A stretch of 64,000 nt of DNA. Origin: Aristolochia californica (taxonomy: Eukaryota > Streptophyta > Magnoliopsida > Piperales > Aristolochiaceae). Positions 25,801 to 40,070 of the stretch are shown in pieces. Position 1 is the stretch's first letter, and each line of letters starts with the position of its first letter. The notes under the pieces were generated by a model that saw nothing but the letters and a program-made list of their open reading frames with translations, made no database searches and had not been told where the DNA came from. Location: positions 25,866,295 to 25,930,294 of the forward strand of contig JARWKL010000001.1 of the NCBI GenBank assembly GCA_029961685.1, written 5' to 3'. The position numbers were made by a program, and so were the translations under genes.

Positions 25801-28800
25801 CATACATAAGTCTAAAATTTTTATTTTTTTGTGATCTATTTTTGCCTTTTTACACTTTTTTTGTTTATGAGATGAAGGGAAAGTGAAAAATTAAGTTTTT
25901 ATTTAAGAAAAAATTATACATCTAAAAGGGAAAGGCACAATGTAGAAATGTAGAGAGAGATAATTGCAAAAAGTGTCTATAATTTTCAGGGATTGAAAAC
26001 TCTTTTTATTTTTTATATATCAGGTTTTCGAATCGTTGGGAAAAGGGGGAGGCTAGGGATTTTTAACTCAGTGTTGACTCCCAATCCATAAGTCATTCCT
26101 TTCAAAAGTATAGCCCGTTATGCATGATAAATCCGTTTACAATCATGTATGATCGTTAGGTCCGATTTTTATAAATGGGCAAAATAATTGCTTGTATGAC
26201 TCTGGTAAATATCGCACCGTACGTTCACTTGAGAATTTAATGTTATTTTCTGTAAAAGGTTTGGATCCATAGGTCATTTGGATCTTTAACTTGTTTCAAG
26301 CATGCATATCCATTTTTTAAAACATGTGTAGTAAAATCTCTTTCTTATAACATTCCAAGATATTAGGGTTTAACTAGTGGAGTATCCCAAACTTGGATAA
26401 TAAAACTTTTGCATTCATTTCTGGTGTGTGAATAAATTTTCTTTACTTATATTTTTTTATTGCGTTAAACTCTTTCCTTACATAAACTCTAAAATTTTCA
26501 TTTTGTTGTGATGTATTTTTGTCTTATATCTCTTTTTTTGTTTACGAGATGAAGGAAAAGTGAAAATTCAAGTTTTGATTTAAGAAAAAAGTATACATCT
26601 AAAATTGAAATGCACAATGCAAAAATGTAGAGAGAGATAATTCCAAAAACTGTCTGTAATTTTTGGGAATTGTAAACTCATTTTAGTTTTTATATATCAG
26701 GTTTTGCAATCGTCGGGAAAAGGGGGAGGTGGGGGATTTTTAACTGAATGTTGACCCCTAATCCATAAGTCATTCCTTAAAAAAATATAGCCCGTTACAC
26801 ATAATAAATCACTTTACAATCATCTATGATCGTTAGGTCCACTTTTTGAAAATGGGCAAAAGAATGGCTTGTTTGACTCGGGTAAATATCCCACCACATG
26901 TTCACTTGAAAATTTAATGTTATTCTCTTTTTATGTTAAGCCATAGGTCATTTGCATCTTTAACATGTTTCAAACACGCATATACCTTTTTTAAAAAATG
27001 TGTAGAAAAATCTCTTTCTTATAAAATTTCAAGCTATTAGGGTTGAACTAGTGGAATTTCCCAAAATTGGATTAACTTTTGTGTTCATTTTTGGTGTGTG
27101 ATTAAATTTTCTTTACTTACATATGTATTTGCTTTAAATTCTTGCCACACATAAACTCTAAAATTTTCATTTTGTTGTGATCTTTTTTTGCCTTTTATCT
27201 CTTTTTTTGTTTACAAGTTGAAGGGAAAGTGAAAACTCAAGTTTTGATTTAAGAAAATAGTATACATCTAAAATGGAAATGCAAAATGCACAATGCACAA
27301 ATGTAGAGAGAAATAATTCAGAAAAGTGTCTGTAACTTTTAGGGATTGTAAACTCTTTTTAGTTTTTATATATCAGGTTTTGCAATCGTGGGGAAAAGGG
27401 GGAGTCGAAGGATTTTTAACTAAGTGTTGACTCCCAATCCATAAGTCATTCCTTACAAAAATATAGCCCGTTATGCATGATAAATCACTTTACAATTATC
27501 TATAATCGTTTGGTCAGTTTTTTTTTAAATGCCAAAATAATGGTTTGTTTGACTCGAGTAAATATCCACCCCACGTTCACTTGAGAATTTAATATTGTTC
27601 TCTTTAAAAGGTTTGGATCCATAGGTCATTTGCATCTTTAACATGTTTCATGAATGCATATCCTTTTTTTAAAACTTGTGTAGAAAAATCTCTTTCGTAT
27701 AAAATTCCAAGCTATTAAGGTTGAACTTGTGCAATTTCCCAAACTTGGATAACAAAACTTTTGTGTTCATTTGTGGTGTGTGAATAAATTTTCTTTACTT
27801 GCATTTGTTATTGCTCTAAAATTTTCATTTTGTTGTGATTTATATCGTCCTTTTATCTCTTTTTTTGTTTACGAGAAGAAGGGAAAGTGAAAACTCAAGT
27901 TTTGATTTAAGATAAAACTATACATCTAAAATGGAATTGCACAATGCACAAATGTAGAGAGTGATATTTCCAAAAAGTGTCTGTAATTTTTAGGGATTGT
28001 AAATTCTTTTTACTTTTTATATATTAGGTTTTGTAATCGTCGGGAAAAGGGGGAGGCGGGAAATTTTTAAGTGAGTGTGAACTCCCAATCCATAAGTCAT
28101 TTCTTAAAAAAATATAGCCCGTTACGCAAGATAAATCATGTTACAATCATCTATGATCGTTATGTCATCTTTTTGTAAACGGGAAAAATAATGGCTTGTT
28201 TGACTCCAGTAAATATCCCACCACACGTTTACTTGATAATTTAATGTCATTCTCTTTAAAAGGTTTGGATCCATAGGTAATTTGCATCTTTAACATGTTT
28301 CAAGCGTGCACATCTATTTTTTTAAAAAAGTGTAGAAAAATGTTTTTCTTATAAAATTCCAAGCTATTAGGGTTGAACTAGTGAAATTTCCCAAACTTGA
28401 ATAACGAAACTTTTGTGTTCATTTTTTGTGTGTGAATAAATTTTCTTTACTTACATTTGTTTGATTTAAATGGTTTCCATACAAAAACTCTAAAATTTTC
28501 GTTTGGTTGTGATCTATTTGCCTTTTATATTTTTTTTTTGTTTATGAGATGAAGGGAAAGTGAAAACATAAGTTTTGATTTAAGAAGAAAAGTATACATC
28601 TAAAATGGAAATGCACGATGCACAAATGTTGAGAGAGATAATTCCAAAAATTGTCTGTAATTTTTTGGGATTGTAAACTCATTAAAGTTTTTTATATATC
28701 AGTTTTTTCAATCGTTGGGAAAAGGGGGAGGTGGGGGATTTCTAACTGAATGTTAACACCCAATCCATAACTCATTCCATAAAAAAATACAGCCCCTTAC

Positions 28801-29454
28801 ACATAATAAATCAGTTTACAATCATCTATGATCACTGGGTCTACTTTTTGTAAATGGGCAAAAGAATGGCTTGTTTGACTCGGGTAAATATCCCACCGCA
28901 CGGTCACATGATAATTTAATGTTATTCTCTTTTTATGGTAAGGATCCATAGGTCATTTGCATCTTTAATGTTTCAAACATGGATATACCTTTTTGAAAAC
29001 ATGTGTAGAAAAATCTCTTTCTTATAAAATTCCAAGCTATTAGGGTTGAACTAGTGGAATTTCACAAACATGGATTAATTTTTGCATTCATTTGTGGTGT
29101 GTGAATAAATTTTCTTTACTTACATATGTTATTGCTTTAAATTCTTTCCATACATAAACTGTTAAATTTTCATTTTGTCTTGATCTATTTTTGCCTTTTA
29201 TCTCTTTTTTTTGTTTACGAGATGAAAGGAAAGAGAAAACTCAAGTTTTGATTTCAGAAAAAAGTATACATCTAAAATGGAAATGCACAATGCACAATGC
29301 ACAAATGTAGAGAGTGATAATTCCAAAAAGTGTCTATAATTTTTACGGATTGTAAACTCTTTTTTTTATATATATCAGGTTTTGCAATTGTCGGGAAAAG
29401 GGGGAGGCGGGGAATATTTAACTGAGTGTTGACTCCCAATCCATAAGTCCTTAC

Positions 29455-29480
29455 AAAAATATAATGGCTTGCTAGGTCAG
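29455..29480 (+). other. Internal deletion with short filler
   Basis: After CAAAAATATA the sequence reads ATGGCTTGCTAGGTCAGC. The normal GCCCGTTACGCATG to CTATGATCGT is missing. ATGGCTTG normally lies about 30 bp downstream (AATAATGGCTTG) and also occurs there in this copy (as AATAGCTTG), suggesting copied filler. Confidence 0.7.
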
Positions 29481-32400
29481 CTTTTTGTAAATGGGAAATA
29501 TAATAGCTTGTTTGACTCGGGTAAATATCCCACCCCACGTTCACTTGAGAATATAATGTCATTCTCTTGAAAAGGTTTGGATCCATAGGTAATTTGCATC
29601 TTTAACACGTTTCAAGCATGCATATCCATTTTTTAAAACAAGTGCAGAAAAATCTCTTTCTTATAAAATTCCAAGCAATTAGGGTTGAACTAGTGGAATT
29701 TCCCATACTTGGATAACAAAACTTTTGTGTTCATTTGTGTGTATGAATAAATTTTCTTTACTTACATTCGTTATTGCTTGAATTGCTTTCCATACATAAA
29801 CTCTAAAATTTTTGTCTTGTTCTGATCGATTTGCCTTTTATCTCTTTTTTTGTTGACGAGATGAAGGGAAAGTGAAAACTCATGTTTTGATTTAAAAAAA
29901 AAGTATACATCTAAAATGGAAATGCACAATGCACAAATGCATAGAGTGATAATTCCAAAATGTGTCTGTATGTTTTAGGGATTGTAAACTCTTTTTAGTT
30001 TTTAAATATCATGTTTTGCAATCGTCGGGAAAGGGAGGAGGTGGGGGATTTTTGACTGAGTGTTGCTCCCAATCCATAAGTCATTCCTTACAAAAATATC
30101 GCCCATTACGCATGATAAATCACTTTACAATAATCTATGATCGTTAGGTCAAGTTTTTGTAAATGGGCAAAATACTGGCTTGTTTTACTCGGGTAAATAC
30201 CCCACCCCACGTTCACAAGAGAATTTAATGTTATTCACTTTAAATAGTTTGGATCCTTAGGTAATTTGCATCTTTAACATGTTCCAAGCATGCATATCTA
30301 TTTTTTAAAACATGTGCAGAAAAAATCTCTTTCTTATAAAATTCCAAGATATTAGGGTTGAATAGGTAGTATTTCCCAAACTTGGATAACAAAACTTGTG
30401 TTCATTTTTGGTGTGTGAATATATTTTCTTCCCTTACATTTGTTATTGTATATATTCTTTCCATACATAAACTCTAAAATTTTCATTTTGTTGTGATCAA
30501 TTTGCCTTTTATCTCTTTTTTCGTTTACGAGTTGAAGGAAAAGTGAGAACTCAAGTTTTGATTTAAGAAAAAAAGTATACATCTAAAAAGGACATACACA
30601 ATACACATATGTAGAAAGAGATGACTCCAAAAAGTGTCTGTAATTTTTAGGGATTGTAAACTCTTGTTAGTTTTTTTGTATCAAGTTTTGCAATAGTCAG
30701 GAAAGGGGGAGGCAGAGGATTTTTAACTCATTGTTGACTCCCAATCCATAAGTCATTCCTCACAAAAATATAGCCTATTACGCATGATAAATCACTATAC
30801 AATCATGTATGATCATTAGGTCAGCTTTTTTTAATGGGCAAAATAATTGGTTGTTTGACTCTATCCCACTGTAGGTTCACTTGAGAATTTAATATTATTC
30901 TCTTTAAAAGGTTAGGATCCATAGGTCATTTGCATCTTTAACATGTTCCAAGCATGCATATCTATTTTTTAAAACATGTGTAGAAAAATCTCTTTCTTAT
31001 AAAATTCCAAGCTATTAGGGTTGAACTAGAGGAATATCCCAAACTTGGACAACAAAACTTTTGTATTCATTTGTGGCGTGTGAATAAATTTTCTTTACAT
31101 ACATTTGTTATTGCTTTAAATTCTTTCCATACATAAACTCTAAAATTTTCATTTTGTTGTGATCTATTTTTCCCATTTATCTCTTTTTTTGTTTACGAGA
31201 TGATGGAAAAGTGAAAACACAACTTTTGATTTAAGAAAAGAATATACATCTATAATGGAAATGCACAATGCACAAATTCAGAGAGAGATAATTCAAAAAA
31301 GATTACTTAATTTTTAGGGATTGTAAAATCTTTGTAGTTTTTATATATCTGGTTTTGCAATTGTCGGGAAAAGGGGGAGGCGGGGGATTTTTAACTGAAT
31401 GTTGACTCCCAATCCATAAGTCATTCATTACAAAAATAGCCCGTTACACATGATAAATCACGTTACAATCATCTATGATCGTTAGGTCAGTTTTTTGTTA
31501 AAGGGAAAAATAATGGCTTGTTTGACTCAGGTAAATATCCCACCGCACGTTCACTTGAGAATTTAATGTCATTCTCTTTAGAAAAATTGGATCCATAGGT
31601 CATTTGCATCTTTAACAAGTTTCAAACATGCATATCCATTTCTTAAAACATGTGTAGAAAAATCTCTTTCTTATAAAATTCCATGATATTAGGGTTGAAC
31701 TAGTGGAATTTCCCGAACTTTGATAACAAAATTTGTGTTCATTTGTGGTGTGAAATTTTTTTCTGTACTTGCATTTGTTATTGCTTCAAAATTCTTTCCA
31801 TGCGTAAACTCTAAAATTTTCATTTTGTTGTGATCTATTTGCCTTTTCTCTCCTTTTTTTCTTTACGAGATAAAGGGAAAGTGAAAACTCAAGTTTTGAT
31901 TTAAGATAAAAGTATACATCTAAAATGGAAATGCACAATGCACCAATGCAGAGAGAGATAATTCCAAAAAATTTCTGTAATTTTTTAGGAATGTCAACTG
32001 TTTTTAATTTTTATATATAACATTTTTCTATCCTTGGGAAAAGGGGGAGGCGGGGGATTTTTAATTGAGTTTTTACTCCCAATCCATAAGTCATTCCTTA
32101 CAAAAATATAGCCCGTTACACATGATAAATCACTTTAAAATCATCTATGATCGTTAGGTCAGCATTTTTTAAATGGGCCAAATAATGGCTATTTTGACTC
32201 GGGATAATATCCCACCGCACGTTCACTTGAGATTTTATTGTTATTCTTTTTAAAAGGTTTGGATCCATAGGTTATTTGCATATTTAACAAATTTATAGCT
32301 TGCATATCCATTTTTTAAAACATGTGTTGAAAAATCTCTTTCTAATAAAATTCCACACTATTAGGGTTGAACAAGTGCAATTTCTCAAACTTGGATAACA

Positions 32401-35059
32401 AAATTTTTGTGTTCATTTGTGTTGTGTGAATAAATTTTCTCTACTTATATTTCTTATTACTTTTAATTCATTCCATACATAAACTCTATAAAATATCATT
32501 TTGCTGTGATCTATTTTTGCCTTTTATGTTTTTTATTTTTATTTTGCGAGATGAAGGGAAAGTGAAAACTCAAGTTTTGATTTAAGAAAAAAGTATTCAT
32601 CTAAAATGGAAATGCACAATGAACAAATGTAGAGAGAGATAATTCCAAAAAGTGTCTGTAATTTTTAGGGACTGTAAACTCTTTTTAGATTTGATATATC
32701 AGGTTTTGCGATCATCGGGAAAAGGGGGAGGCAGGGGATTTTTAACTCAATGTTGACTCCCAATCCATAAGTCATTCCTTAAAAAAATATAGCTCGTTAT
32801 GCATGTTAAATCACTTTACAATCAAGTATGATTGTTAGGTCAACTTTTTCTAAATGGGCAAAATAATGGCTTGTTTGACTCGGGTAAATATCCCACCGTA
32901 AGTTAACTTGAGAATTTAATGTTATTCTCTTTAAAAGGTTTGGATCCATAGGTCATTTACATCGTTAAAATGTTTCAAGCATGCATATCCATTTTTTAAA
33001 CCATGTGTAGAAGAATCTTTCTTATAAAATTCCAAGCTATTAGGGTTGAGCTAGTGGAATATCCCAAACTTGGATAACAAAACTTTTGTGTTCATTTGTG
33101 GTGTGTGAATAAATTTCTTTACTTTCTTTTGTTATTCCTTTAAATTATTTCCATACATAAACTCTAAAATTTTTATTTTTTTGTGATCTATTTTTGCCTT
33201 TTATCTCTTTTCTTGTTTACGAGATGTAGGGAAAGTGAAAACCAGAATTTTTATTTAAGAAAAAAGTATACATATAAAATGGAAATGCACAATGCAAAAA
33301 GATAGAGAGAGATAATTCCATAAAGTGTCTGTAACTTTTAGGGATTGTAAACTCCTTTTTGTTTTTATATATGAGGTTTTGCAATTGTTGGGAAAAGGGG
33401 GAGGTGGGGAATTTTTAATTGAGTGTTGACTCCCAATCCATAAGTCATTCCTTACAAAAATATAGCCCATTACGCATGATAAATAACTTTACAATCATCT
33501 ATGATCGTTAGGTCAGCTTTATGTAAATGGGCAAAATAATGGCTTGTTTGACTCCGGTAAATATCCCACCACACCTTCACTTGAGAATTTATTGTTGTTC
33601 TCTTTAAAAGGTTTGGATCCATAGGTCATTTGCCTCTTTAACATTTTTCAAGCTTGCTTATCCATTTTTTAAAACATGTGCGCAAAAATCTCTTTCTTAT
33701 AAAATTCCAAGTTATTAGGGTTGAACAAGTGGAATTTCCCAAACTTGAGTAACAAAACTTTTGTGTTCATTTGTGGTGTGTGAATAAATTTTCTTTACTT
33801 ACATTTTTATTGCTTTATATTCTTCCATACGTAAATTCTAAAATTTTCATTTTGTTGTGATTTATTTGGCTTTTATCTCTATTTTTTCACGAGATGATGG
33901 AAAAGTGAAAACTCAAGTTTTGATTTAAGAAAAGAGTATACATCTAAAATGGAAATGTAGAGAGAGAGAATTCTAAAAAGTGTCTGTAATTTTTAGGGAT
34001 TGTAAACTCTTTTTTTATATATCAGGTTTTGCAATCGCCGGGAAAAGGGGGAGGCAGGGGATTTTTAACAGAGTGTTAAATCCCTATCCATAAGTCATTC
34101 CTTACAAAAATATAGCCTGTTACACATGATAAATAACTTTACAATAATCTGTGGTCGTTAGGTCAAGTTTTTGTAAATGGGCAAAATAATGGGTTGTGTG
34201 ACTCTGGTCAATATCTCACCACACGTTCACTTAATAATTTAATGTTATTCTCTTTTAAAGGTTTGGATCCATTGGTCATTTGAAACTTTAACATGTTTCA
34301 AGCATGCATATCCATTTTTTAAACCATGTGTAGAAAAATCTCTTTCTTATAAAATTCCAAGCTATATGGGTTGAACTAGTGGAATTTCCAAACCTCTGAT
34401 TACAAAACTTTTGTGTTCATTTGTGGTGTGTGAATAAATTTCTTTACTTACATTTTTTATTGCTTTAAATTCTTACCATACATAAACTCTAAAATTTTCA
34501 TTTTGTTGTGATCTATTTGCCTATTATCTCTATTTTTGTTTACGAGATGAAGGGAAAGTGAAAACTCATGTTTTGATTTCAGAAAAAACTATACTTTGAA
34601 AATGGAAATGCAAAATGCACAAATGTTGAGAGAGATAATTCCAAAAAGTGTCTGTAATTTCTAGGGATTGTAAACTCCTTTTAGTTTTTTTATATAAGGT
34701 TTTGCAATCGTCAGGAAAAGGGGGAGGCGTGGAATTTTTAACTGAGTGTTGACTCCCAATCCATAAGGCATTCCTTACAAAAATATAGCCTGTTACGTAT
34801 AATAAATCACTTTACAATCATCTATGATCGTTAGGCCAACTTTTTTTAAGTGGGCAAAATAATGACTTGTTTTACTCAGGTAAATATCCCACCGCACGTT
34901 CACTTGTGAATCAAATGTTATTGTCTTTAAAAGGTTTGGATCCATAGGTCATTTACATCTTTACATGTTTCAAGCATGCATATCCATTTTTTAAAACATT
35001 TTTTGAAAAATTTATTTCTTATAAATTCCATGCTATTAGGGTTGAACTAGTGGAATTTT

Positions 35060-38000
35060 TCTAACTTGGATAACAAAAGTTTTTTGTTCATTTGTGGTGT
35101 GTGAATAAATTTTCTTTACCTACATTTGTTATTGATTTAAATTCTTTTCATACATAAACTCTAAAATTTTCATTTTCTCTTGATCTATTGGCCTTTTACT
35201 GTTTTTTTTGTTTACAAGTGAAGGGAAAGTGAAAACTCAGGTTTTGATTTGAAAAAAAGTATACATCTAAAATGGAAATGCACATTGCACAAATGTAGAG
35301 ATAGATAATTCCAAAAAGTGTCTATAATTTTTAGGGATTGTAAACTCTTTTTAGCTTTTATATATCAGGTTTTTCAATCGTCGGGAAAGGGGGAGGCGGG
35401 AGATTTTTAACTGAGTGTTGACTCCCAATCCATAAGTCATTCCTTACAAAAAATATAGCCCGTTACGCATGATAAATCACTTTACAATCATCTACGATCG
35501 TTAGGTCAACTATTTGTAAATGGGTAAAATAATAGCTTGTTTGACTCAGGTAAATATCCCACCGCACTTTCACTTGAGAATCTAATGTTATTCTCTTTAA
35601 AAGGTTTGGATCCATAGGTCATTTGCATCTTTAACATGTTTCAAGAATGCATATCCATTTTTTAAAACATGTGTAGAAAAATCTCTTTCTAATAAAATTC
35701 AAAGCCATTAGAGCTGAAGTTGTGGAATTTCCCAAACTTGGATAACAAAACTTTTATGTTCATTTGTGGTGTGTGAATAAATTTTTATTACTTACATTTG
35801 TTGTTGCTTTAAATTCTTTCCACACATAAACTCGAAAATTTTCATCATGTTGTGATCTATGTTTGCCTTTTATCTCTTTTTTTGTTTATGAGATGAAGGG
35901 AAAGTGAAAACTCAAGTTTTGATTTAAGGAAAAAGTATACATCTGAAATGGAAATCCTCAATGCACAAATGTAAAGAGAGTTAATTCCACAAAGTGTCTG
36001 TAATTTTTAGGGATTGAAAACTCTTTTTAGCTTTTATATATCAAGTTTTACAATCGTTGGAAAAAGGGGGAGGCGGGGGATTTTCAACTGAGTGTTGACT
36101 CCTAATCCATAAGTCATTCATTACAAAAATATATTCCATTACGCATGATCAATCACTTTACAATCATCTATGATCGTTAAGTCAACTTTTTGTAAATGGG
36201 AAAAATAATGGCTTGTTTGACTCGGGTAAATATCCCACTGCACATTCACTTGAGAATTTAATGTTATTATCTTTAAAAGGTTTGGATCCATAGGTAATTT
36301 GCAGCTTTAACATGTTTCAAGCATGCATATCCATTTTTTTAAACTTGTGTAGAAAAATCTCTTTCTTATAAAATTCCAAGCTATTAGGGTTGAACTAGTG
36401 AAATTTCCCAAACTTGGACAACAAAACTTTTGCGTTCACTTGTGATGTGTGAATAAATTTTCTTTACTTGCTTTTCTTATTGCTTTAAATTCTTTCCATA
36501 CATAAAATCTAAAAATTTCATTTTTTTGTGATCTATATTTTCCTTTTTTCTCTTTTTTTGTTTACGAGATGAAGGGAAAGTGAAAACTCAAGTTTTGATT
36601 TAAGAAAAAAGTATACATCTAAAATGGAAATTCACAATGCACAAATGTTGTGAGAGATAATTCAGAAAAGTGTCTTAAATGTTTTGGGATTTTAAACTCT
36701 TTTTAGTTTTTATACATCATGTTTTGTAATTGTCGGGAAAAGGCGAAGGTGGGGGATTTTTAACTGAGTGTTGACTCCCAATCCATAAGTCATTCCTTAC
36801 AAACATATATCCCATTACACATGATCATTCACGTTACAATCATCTATGATCGTTACGTCATCTTTTTGTAAAAGGGAAAAATAATGGCTTGTTTGACTCG
36901 GGTGAATATCCCACTACACGTTCACTTGAGAATTTAATGTCATTCTCTTTGAAAGGTTTGTATCCATAGGTCTTTTGCATCTTTATCATGTTTCAAGCAT
37001 GCATATCCATTTTTTAAAACATTTGTATAAAAATCTCTTTCTTATAAAATTCCATGACATTAGGTTTAAACTAGTGGAATTTCCCAAACTCTTAAAGCAA
37101 AATTTTGTGTTCATTTGTGGTGAGTGAATAAATTTTCTTTACTTGCATTTTTTATTGCTTCAATATTCTTTCCATACACAAACTCTAAAATTTTCATTTT
37201 GTTGTGATCTATTTGCCTTTTATTTCTATTTTTGTTTACGACATGAAGGGAAAGTCAAAACTCAAGTTTTGATTTAAGAAAAAAGTATACATCTAAAATA
37301 GAAATGCACAATGCCAAAATGTAGAGAGAGATAATTCCAAAAAGTTTTTTTAATTTTTAGGGATTGTCAACTCTTTTTAGTTTTTATATATAACGTTTTG
37401 CAATCGTCGGGAAAAGGGGAAGGCGGGTGATTTTTAACTGAGTGTTGACTCCCAATCCATTAGTCATTCCTTAAAATAATATACCTCGTTATGCATGATA
37501 AATCACTTTACAATCGTCTATGATCGTTAGGTCAGCTTTTTGTAAATGGGCAAAATAATGGCTTGTTTGACTCGGGTAAATATCCTACCGCATGTTCACT
37601 TGAGAATTTAATTTTATTCTTTTTAAAAGGTTTGGATCCATAGGTCATTTGAATCTTTAACAAGTTTCAAGCTTGCATATCCATTTTTTAAAACATGTGT
37701 AGAAAAATCTCTTTCTTATAAAATTCCAAGCTATTAGGGTTGAACTACTGGAATTTCCCAAACTTGGATAACAAAAATTTGGTGTTCTTTTGTGGTGTGT
37801 CAATAAATTTTCTTTACTTATATTTTTTATTGCTTTAATTCTTTCCATACATAAACACTAAAATTTTTATTTTGTTGTGATCTATTTTTGCCTTTTATCT
37901 CTTTTTTTGTTTACGAGATGAAGGGAGAGTGAAAACTCAAGTTTTGATTTAAGAAAAAAGTATACATCTAAAAGGGAAATTCACAATGCAGAACTGTAAA

Positions 38001-40070
38001 GGAAGATAATTCCAAAAAGTGTCTGTAATTTTTAGGGATTGTAAACTCTTTTTCGTTTTTATATATCAGGTTTTGCGATCGTCGGGAAAAGGAGGAGGCA
38101 GGGGATTTTTAACTCAGTGTTGACTCCCAATCCATAAGCCATTCCTTAAAAAAATATAGCCCGTTACGTATGATAAATCACTTTACAATCATGTATGATT
38201 GTTAGGTCAGATTTTTTTAAATGGGAAAAATGATTGTTAGGTCAGATTTTTTTAAATGGGAAAAATAATTGCTTGAACGACTCTGGTAATTATCCCACCA
38301 TACGTTCACTTGAGAATTTAATATTATTCTCTTTAAAAGGTTTGGATCCATAGGTCATTTGAATCTTTAACATGTTTAAAACATGCATATCCATTTTTTA
38401 AAACATGTGTAGAAAAATCTCTTTCTTATAAAATTCCAAGCTATTTGGGTTGAACAAGTGGAATATCCCCAACTTGGATAACAAAACTTTTGTGTTCATT
38501 TCTAGTGTGTGAATAAATTTTTTTTACTTACATATGTTATTGCTTTAAATTCTTCCCATACATAAACTCTAAAATTTTCATTTTGTTGTGATGTATTTTT
38601 GCCTTTTATCTCTTTTTTTGTTTACGAGATGAAGTAAAAGTGAAAAATCAAGTTTTGATTTAAGAAAAAAGTATACATCTAAAATGGAAATGCACAATGC
38701 ACAAATGTAGAGAGAGATAATTCCAGAAAGTGTCTATAATTTTAGGGGATTGTAAAATTTTTTTAGTTTTTATATATCAGGTTCTTCAATTGTCAGAAAA
38801 AAGGGGATGCGGGTGAATTTTTAACTGAGTGCTGACTCCCAATCCATAAGTCATTCGTTACAAAGATACAGCCCGTTACACATAATAAATCACTTTACAA
38901 TCATCTATGATCGTTAGGTCTGATTTTTGTAAATCAGAAAAAGAATGGCTAGTTTGACTCAGGTAAATATGCCACCGCACGTTCACTTGAGAATTTAATG
39001 TTATTCTCTTTTTATGGTATGGATCCATAGGTCATTTGCATATTTAACATGTTTCAAACATGCATATCCCTTTTTTAAAACATGTGTAGAAAAATCTCTT
39101 TCTTATAAAATTCCAAGCTATTAGGGTTGAACTAGTGGAATTTCCCAAACTTGGATTAACTTTTGTGTTCATTTGTTATTTCTTTAAATTCTTTCCATAC
39201 TTAAACTCTAAAAATTTCATTTTTTTGTGATCTCTTTTTGCCTTTTTTCTCTTGTTTTTGTTTACGACATGAAGGGAAAGTGAAAACTCAAGTTTTGATT
39301 TAAGAAAAAAGTATAAATCTAAAAGGGAAAGGCACAATGGAGAAATGTAGAGAGAGATAATTGCAAAAAGTGTCTGTAATTTTTAGGGATTGTAAACTCT
39401 TTTTAGTTTTTATATATCAGGTTTTGCATTCGTCGGGAAAAGTGGGAGGCTGGGGATTTTTAACTCAGTGTTGACTCCCAATCCATAAGTCATTTCTTAC
39501 AAAAATATAGCCTGTTACGTATGATAAATCCGTTTACAATCATGTATGATCGTTAGGTCAGATTTTTTTAAATGGGAAAAATAATTACTTGTATGACTCT
39601 GGTAAATATCCCACCGTACGTTTATTTGAGAATTTAATGTTATTCTCTGTAGAAGGTTTGGATCCATAGGCCATTTGCATCTTTAACTTCTTTCAAGCAT
39701 GCATATCCCTTTTTTAAAACATGTGTAAAAAAATCTTTTTCTTACAAAATTCCAAGCTATTAGGGTTTACTAGTGGAATATCCCAAACTAGGATAACAAA
39801 ACTTTTGTGATCATTTCTGGTGTGTGAATAAATTTTCTTTACATACATTTGTTATTGCGTTAAAATCTTTGCATACATAAACTCTAAAATTATCATTTTG
39901 TTGTGATTTTTTTTGCCATTTATCTCTTTTTTTGTTTACGAGAAGAAGAAAAAGTGAAAACTCAAGTTTTAATTTAAGAAAGAAGTATACATCTAAAATG
40001 GACATGCACAATGCACAAATGTAGAGAGAGATAATTCCAAAAGCAGTTTGTAATTTTTGGGAATTGTAAA
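35060..40070 (+). repeat. Long segmental repeat, right copy, cut by the inversion
   Basis: Compact counterpart of the segment at 18.5-26.7 kb, without the 1.64-kb expansions and with a full-length version (anchor 36,435) of the monomer truncated in the left copy. It ends exactly at the inversion junction, whereas the left copy continues past the equivalent point (26,676). The inversion therefore interrupted a pre-existing A2 order. Confidence 0.8.
38196..38265 (+). repeat. 35-bp exact tandem duplication
   Basis: A 35-bp unit starting TGATTGTTAGGTCAG and ending GGGAAAAA occurs at 38,196-38,230 and again, without a mismatch, at 38,231-38,265. It lengthens the monomer to 710 bp. The paralogue near 24.84 kb has one copy, so this is recent and private. 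Confidence 0.95.

Larger units (their letters stand above)
18530..26676 (+). repeat. Long segmental repeat, left copy
   Basis: Monomer order and private variants match 35.06-40.07 kb. Examples: TTTTCTCTTGATCTATT (18.64 and 35.17 kb), GAGTTAATTCC (19.34 and 35.97 kb), CCATGATATTAGG-type (23.69 and 37.06 kb), the monomer with TGTTCATTTGTTATTTC (25,771 and 39,166) and GGGAATTGTAAA (26.66 and 40.06 kb). The offset is about 16.6 kb at the left end and 13.35-13.40 kb at the right end. The change of about 3.28 kb equals two 1.64-kb units, that is, the local expansion at 19.8-23.4 kb. Confidence 0.8.
18301..40070 (+). repeat. Subfamily A2 block (about 33 monomers)
   Basis: Same orientation as A1, but with CACTTGAGAATTT and GGTTTTGCAATCG as the usual states. 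The B subfamily has the same two states on the opposite strand. TTCAT anchors lie at 18558, 19799, 20471, 21143, 22113, 22785, 23757, 24432, 25101, 25773, 26414, 27084, 27766, 28428, 29087, 29730, 30401, 31066, 31738, 32412, 33091, 33766, 34416, 35087, 35759, 36435, 37110, 37785, 38495, 39168 and 39810. The copy at 35,087-35,758 (672 bp) is a good reference monomer: G-rich box 35,383-35,400, imperfect dyad starting about 35,484 and the GGATCC landmark at 35,608-35,613. The interval 18558-19799 holds two monomers that together have lost about 105 bp. The intervals at 21143 and 22785 contain truncated units. A few A1-like states persist (GGTTCTTCAATTG near 38,780). Confidence 0.85.

Noticed and set aside
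35361..35370. TATA-like TATATATCAGG (or ATATATAAAAAC on the other strand) as a promoter in each monomer
   Set aside because: It is an A/T-rich string in A/T-rich DNA with no start-site motif or transcript downstream that I can support. RNA mapping would be needed.
35383..35400. CENP-B box in the monomer
   Set aside because: TCGTCGGGAAA next to the G-rich box looked suggestive, but the spacing of the required TTCG, A and CGGG positions does not fit, and a mammalian-type box is not expected here.
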